A DNA stretch of 64,000 bases from Oceanibacterium hippocampi. Lineage in GTDB: Bacteria > Pseudomonadota > Alphaproteobacteria > Sneathiellales > Sneathiellaceae. The first letter of the stretch is position 1. Every line of letters begins with the position of its first letter. The stretch lies in assembly GCF_900172325.1 (NCBI RefSeq), contig NZ_FWFR01000001.1, positions 868,001 through 932,000 of the forward strand, in the 5' to 3' direction. The position numbers and the translations under genes were made by a program. Of the stretch, positions 60,523 through 64,000 are shown in pieces. The notes beneath the pieces were generated by a model. The model saw only the letters and a program-made list of their open reading frames with translations, ran no database searches and was not told the DNA's origin.

Positions 60523-60855
60523 TCGGTCCGGGAGTGCCTGCCCGGAGGTAATTCTCCTTATGTTTGTACAGCTTGCGACGAATAAGTTGTGAGCGGCCAC
60601 GGGTCATCCCGTGCTGCCCGCCCCTGTTGTCCTCAGGGTCTGTTCCGCAAGGCCCCTCGTTCGCGCGGCGCCGCGCATCGAGATCGGAAGCGATAACACC
60701 GATTATTTACGATTTGAGGATCAGAGTTCCGGAAATATTTCGCGCAGGAAGTTGCATGCCACTATTCAGGCGGTGTGAGCGGTCTATATGCTTGCGAAGC
60801 GTTTTGGGAAACGCCCCGATTTCCGGGTGACGTCTTCAGGCGGAAAGTAAAGACA
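60523..60855. other. Divergent gap with a 10-codon open frame and hairpin
   Basis: 333 bases before the membrane gene. On the plus strand GGAGG (60544-60548) precedes an ATG at 60560 opening a 10-codon frame (MFVQLATNKL, stop 60590-60592), followed by the hairpin CACGGG-TCAT-CCCGTG (60598-60613). The rest, 60690-60770, is AT-rich and probably promoter. None of this is strong enough to call a gene. Confidence 0.35.
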
Positions 60856-63315
60856 ATGCGCCGTATCAGTTGTGGAATTTTTCTGATCGCGTTCGTCACG
60901 TTGGTGTCGGAACTGCTCCTGATCCGGGTGTTCGACGTCATCCTGACCGCGAATATCGGCTACATGATCATCACCTGCGCGATGTTCTCGCTGGGACTGG
61001 GCGGCATCTACCTCGTGCTGTTCCCGAATTTCCTGCAGGGCGAGCCGCGTAAGATCGCCGTGCAGGCCTCGATCGGCTATGCGCTCACGCTGGCGCTGTT
61101 TCTGCCGATCTGCAACGCCCTGCCGTTCGACTACGAGGATATCGCCGCCCATCCGGTGAAGCAGCTTCTGGCTTTTCTCGGGGTCTATCTGGCGCTGATG
61201 GCGCCGTTTTTCGCGGCTGGACTGATCTTCTCCAAGATCTTCAGCTTCCACGCGGACAAGATCGGCCGGCTCTATTTCTTCGACCTGGTCGGCGCCGGCG
61301 TCGGCTGTGTCGCCTTCGTGCCGTTCCTGCCGCTCATCGGCCCGGGCGGGCTGTTGATCGCGGCGGGCGGGATGGCGCTGCTCGCCGGCGCGATGTTCGC
61401 GACGACCCGGGTGACAACCGCAACCCTCGCGGTGGCCGGTCTCGCCCTCATGGCCGTGCCGGCGGTACATGCACCGGCGATCTACGACTTCGATTTCCAT
61501 GTCGACAAGCGCGGCGTCCGCACGGCTGCAGACGAGGGTCGGATCGAGTTTTCCCGCTGGGACCCGATCTCGCGCATCGACGTCGTCAGGCCGAGCGAGG
61601 GCGACAGCGGCGATCTCGGACCGAACCGCTTCCATGTCGCCTATGACGGCGGCACCCAGAGCACGCATTTCTACAAGTTCGACGGGGACTATGATGCCCT
61701 GCGCCGCGGCCTCGAGGACGGCAGTGTCGATCCCGACCAGCAATTCTGGTTCCTCAGCGTCGCCGCCTCCCATTATCTCAAGCGGGACAGCGGCGCCGAG
61801 GTCCTGGTGATCGGCAGCGCGGGCGGGCAGGAAGCCAAGGCGGCGCTCACCTTCGGGGCCGCCTCGGTCGACGCCGTCGAGATGGTCGGCACGGTCACCG
61901 AACTGGCGAAGGGTCCCTATGCCGACTATATCGGCAACCTCTTCAACGACTCCCGTGTCCGGACCGTCCGCGGTGAGGGGAGGAGTTTCCTCCGGGCGCG
62001 CGAGAAGCGCTATGACATCATCCAGATCTTCTCGAACCACACCAGCTCCAGCATCGCCTCCGGGACGGGCGCGATGCAGACCACCTATCTGCAGACCGCC
62101 GGCGCCTATGTCGAATATTTCAGCCACCTGAAGCCGGACGGCGTGCTGCAGATCAACCACCACGTCTTCCCGCGCATGATCACGACCGCGGCGCTCGCCT
62201 GGAAGCGCATGGGACTGACCGATTTCCAGCGTCATGTCGCGATTTTCGAGCGCGAGGTCGAACTGGATGCCGTGCCGACGCTGCTGATCAAGATGACGCC
62301 CTGGACGGCGGAGGAGCTGGACGACCTGCAAGGCTTTCTCGCGAAGTCGCCGCAGCAGGTCCAGTTGATCGAGAACCCAACCCATCCGCAACGGAGCTTC
62401 CTGCCGGCTTCGTTCTACAGCGGCGACTATTCCGACGAGGGACTCGAGGATTCGCCGATCCGGCTCTATCCCTCCACCGACGACCGGCCGTTCTTCAACT
62501 ATCTGCGGGCCAGCCTGGGTCATGTGGTCGAGGACAAGGCGCTGCATATCGACCGCAGCACGGCGGGCATCCAGAACAGCCAGCTCCGCCGCTTCGTGCC
62601 GACCGATATCATTCATCTGGTGGTGACGACGATCTCGGCCTTTGTCTTCGCCCTGATCTTCATTCTCCTGCCGATGCGTTTCGCCCCGGTGGCACAGGCG
62701 GTCGGCGAGGGACGGGCCAGCTTCATCGCCTATTTCGCCTGCCTCGGTTTCGGCTTCATCGTGCTCGAACTGACCCTCGTGCAGATCTTCATGGAACTGA
62801 TCGGCCCGCCGCTGCACACCTTCTCGACGGTGCTGTTCTCGATGCTGCTGTTTTCCGGGATCGGCAGCCTTGCCGGCACCGGGCTCCGCGTCCAGATCGA
62901 CGGGCGCTGGTGGCTTCCCTTCGCCGGCATCGCGGTTTGCGGCCTGCTGCTGGTACTGTTCTATGAACCGTTCATCCAGGCTGGCCTCGTCCTGCCGCTC
63001 ACCGGCCGGATCCTGCTGACCGTGGCCGCAGTGGCGCCGCTTTCCTTCTTCCTCGGCATGCCGTTCCCGCTCGGCGTGTCGGCGCTCGCCGGCTTTCCGC
63101 GACGACTGGTCGCCTGGGCCTGGGCGATCAACGGCCTGTTCACGGTGATCGGCGGCATCGCGAGCGTGCTGCTGGCGCTTTATCTCGGCTTCGAGGTGAC
63201 GATGACCATTGCCTTCTCGGCCTATCTCCTGGCCTGCTCGCAGGTCCTCCTGCTTCGCCGCGGCCATTTCCTCCGCCTGGCGCGCGGGCTGGGTGCGCAG
63301 GTCGCCGCGCAATAG
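60856..63315 (+). CDS. Membrane-embedded spermidine synthase-like protein
   Basis: 819 residues in three parts: about six membrane helices (~1-215), a soluble methyltransferase/spermidine-synthase-like Rossmann domain (~220-580, VLVIGSAGGQEAKAALTFGA with acidic VEM after strand 2) and about seven more helices (~605-810). The SAM-type nucleotide loop is intact, but the catalytic acidic motif of aminopropyltransferases is not evident (the equivalent strand reads RYDIIQIFSNH), so a transferase on a membrane substrate or a binding function is possible. ATG 60856 is chosen over GTG 60775; neither has a strong ribosome site. Confidence 0.78.
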   Translation: MRRISCGIFLIAFVTLVSELLLIRVFDVILTANIGYMIITCAMFSLGLGGIYLVLFPNFLQGEPRKIAVQASIGYALTLALFLPICNALPFDYEDIAAHPVKQLLAFLGVYLALMAPFFAAGLIFSKIFSFHADKIGRLYFFDLVGAGVGCVAFVPFLPLIGPGGLLIAAGGMALLAGAMFATTRVTTATLAVAGLALMAVPAVHAPAIYDFDFHVDKRGVRTAADEGRIEFSRWDPISRIDVVRPSEGDSGDLGPNRFHVAYDGGTQSTHFYKFDGDYDALRRGLEDGSVDPDQQFWFLSVAASHYLKRDSGAEVLVIGSAGGQEAKAALTFGAASVDAVEMVGTVTELAKGPYADYIGNLFNDSRVRTVRGEGRSFLRAREKRYDIIQIFSNHTSSSIASGTGAMQTTYLQTAGAYVEYFSHLKPDGVLQINHHVFPRMITTAALAWKRMGLTDFQRHVAIFEREVELDAVPTLLIKMTPWTAEELDDLQGFLAKSPQQVQLIENPTHPQRSFLPASFYSGDYSDEGLEDSPIRLYPSTDDRPFFNYLRASLGHVVEDKALHIDRSTAGIQNSQLRRFVPTDIIHLVVTTISAFVFALIFILLPMRFAPVAQAVGEGRASFIAYFACLGFGFIVLELTLVQIFMELIGPPLHTFSTVLFSMLLFSGIGSLAGTGLRVQIDGRWWLPFAGIAVCGLLLVLFYEPFIQAGLVLPLTGRILLTVAAVAPLSFFLGMPFPLGVSALAGFPRRLVAWAWAINGLFTVIGGIASVLLALYLGFEVTMTIAFSAYLLACSQVLLLRRGHFLRLARGLGAQVAAQ

Positions 63316-63328
63316 GCGGGGCGGCCTG

Positions 63329-64000
63329 TCAGGCGGCGGTCAATCTGTCGAGAAGCGGCAGCAGTTCGTCGAGACGGTCGAGACGATGGAAGCGCGCCGC
63401 AGCGCGCGGCGGGTCGGCATGTTCGAGCGCCCAGGTCAGCTCGTGCGGGACATGGACCGCCCAGCTGCCGGCCTCGAGCGCCGGGATGACGTCGGACTTC
63501 AGTGAATTGCCGACCATCATCGCCCGTTCGGCGCCGTCGCCGTGGCGGGCGAAGATCCGCTCGTAGGTTTCGCGCCCCTTGTCGCTGACGATCTCGATCG
63601 CGTCGAACAGCTCGCCCAGTCCCGATTGCGCGAGTTTGCGTTCCTGGTCGAACAGGTCGCCCTTGGTGATCATCACCAGGCGAAAGCGGCCGGCGAGCGC
63701 CTGCAAGGTCGCCTCGACGCCCGGCAGGGTCTCGACCGGGTGGCGCAGCATGTCGCGCCCGGCATCGAGGATCTCGCCGATCACCCGTGTCGGCACCCGG
63801 CCTCCGGTGACCTCGAGCGCGGTCTCGATCATCGAGAGCGTGAAGCCCTTGATGCCGAATCCGTAGAGCGCCAGATTGCGCCGCTCGGCCGCGAGCAGCC
63901 GTTCCGCCAGATGCCCTGCCTCCGCATGATCGGCGAGCAGCAGGGTGAAGCGGTCCTCGGTCAGGCGGAAGAATTGCTCGTTGTGCCAGAGCGTGTCGTC
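63329..64000 (-). CDS. HAD-family hydrolase, truncated by the window edge
   Basis: At least 224 residues, N-terminus beyond the window. The first visible residues DDTLWHNEQFF are the end of the HAD nucleophile motif (usually DADDTLWHNE); MITKGD is motif 2, the lysine lies around VSDKGRETYERI and MVGNSLKSDVIPALEAG is the acidic motif. It is a phosphatase-like HAD enzyme (YjjG/haloacid dehalogenase group); substrate unknown. Converges on the membrane protein gene with 13 bases between stops. Confidence 0.88.
   Translation of the reverse strand, partial: DDTLWHNEQFFRLTEDRFTLLLADHAEAGHLAERLLAAERRNLALYGFGIKGFTLSMIETALEVTGGRVPTRVIGEILDAGRDMLRHPVETLPGVEATLQALAGRFRLVMITKGDLFDQERKLAQSGLGELFDAIEIVSDKGRETYERIFARHGDGAERAMMVGNSLKSDVIPALEAGSWAVHVPHELTWALEHADPPRAAARFHRLDRLDELLPLLDRLTAA

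Noticed and set aside
60784-63312. 842-codon open frame antisense to the membrane protein gene
   Set aside because: Arg/Glu/Asp/His-rich complement of hydrophobic codons; no recognisable motif. The membrane gene explains the sequence.
1-64000. Mobile element, prophage or integrative island
   Set aside because: No integrase, transposase, phage gene, terminal repeats or att-like duplication at the single tRNA; base composition and coding style are uniform apart from short promoter regions.

Overview
This is an ordinary-looking, gene-dense, GC-rich chromosomal segment from an alphaproteobacterium, most likely of the Rhodospirillales type (class fairly sure, order a guess). Pointers are CpdR, a phasin, DUF2125 and DUF2927 proteins, an FtsE/FtsX–DUF218–PlsC operon, ethylmalonyl-CoA pathway genes, a B12-dependent ribonucleotide reductase, Coq7 and an RpoH/ROSE-type small heat shock gene. 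I see no rRNA, insertion sequence, prophage, integrase or CRISPR array. One tRNA (Leu, anticodon CAA) is present.

Layout. 1-3 kb: aromatic amino acid genes (chorismate mutase, HisC-type aminotransferase, prephenate/arogenate dehydrogenase). 3-11.7 kb: TPR protein, phasin, DUF2125 protein, DMT exporter, ChaC-like cyclotransferase, NrdJ, and a two-gene truncated haemoglobin–adenylate cyclase operon. 11.8-15.3 kb: ftsE-ftsX-HAD-DUF218-plsC, all overlapping. 15.4-17.1 kb: zinc-ribbon membrane protein, hpt, cpdR. 17.1-22.6 kb: argH-lptM-lysA-DUF4175, overlapping or close. 22.6-28.9 kb: TlpA-like thioredoxin, hbd, etfBA, cobalamin adenosyltransferase, FAD oxidoreductase, DUF2927 protein. 28.9-36.2 kb: LysR/SDR pair, then mcd, ccr and ecm of the ethylmalonyl-CoA pathway. 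Hbd, EtfAB, the adenosyltransferase and Ecm make the 23-36 kb stretch a coherent C4/C5 acyl-CoA block in which B12 cofactor supply sits beside its consumer. 36.4-44.2 kb: housekeeping genes (dcd, ACT-domain protein with a structured leader, gluQ, Ctp-type protease, alkA, HNH, coq7, dsbB, YqaA). 44.4-45.2 kb: hsp20 with an RNA thermometer, and tRNA-Leu. 45.2-51.9 kb: LysR with a CMD/DUF1348 pair, purU, DUF488, NsrR with a divergent group III truncated haemoglobin, folate cyclo-ligase, MOSC protein, MarR.

52-60.5 kb is the most distinctive part. It is a ten-gene leftward catabolic operon: isochorismatase-type hydrolase, SDR, periplasmic binding protein, complete Liv-type ABC transporter, two tandem DUF1185 proteins and an enamidase-like amidohydrolase. 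A perfect 12-bp palindrome sits in its promoter. The gene set describes import and ring/amide opening of an unidentified nitrogenous compound and is the best candidate here for an undescribed pathway. The window ends with a large membrane-embedded spermidine-synthase-like protein and a truncated HAD hydrolase.

Other notable signals are a ROSE-like thermometer whose terminal hairpin hides the hsp20 Shine-Dalgarno, a probably leaderless 15-codon open frame whose stop codon lies in a loop of a three-way-junction RNA ahead of the ACT-domain gene, and the globin–cyclase operon. All functional names come from reading motifs and gene order; no database search was run.
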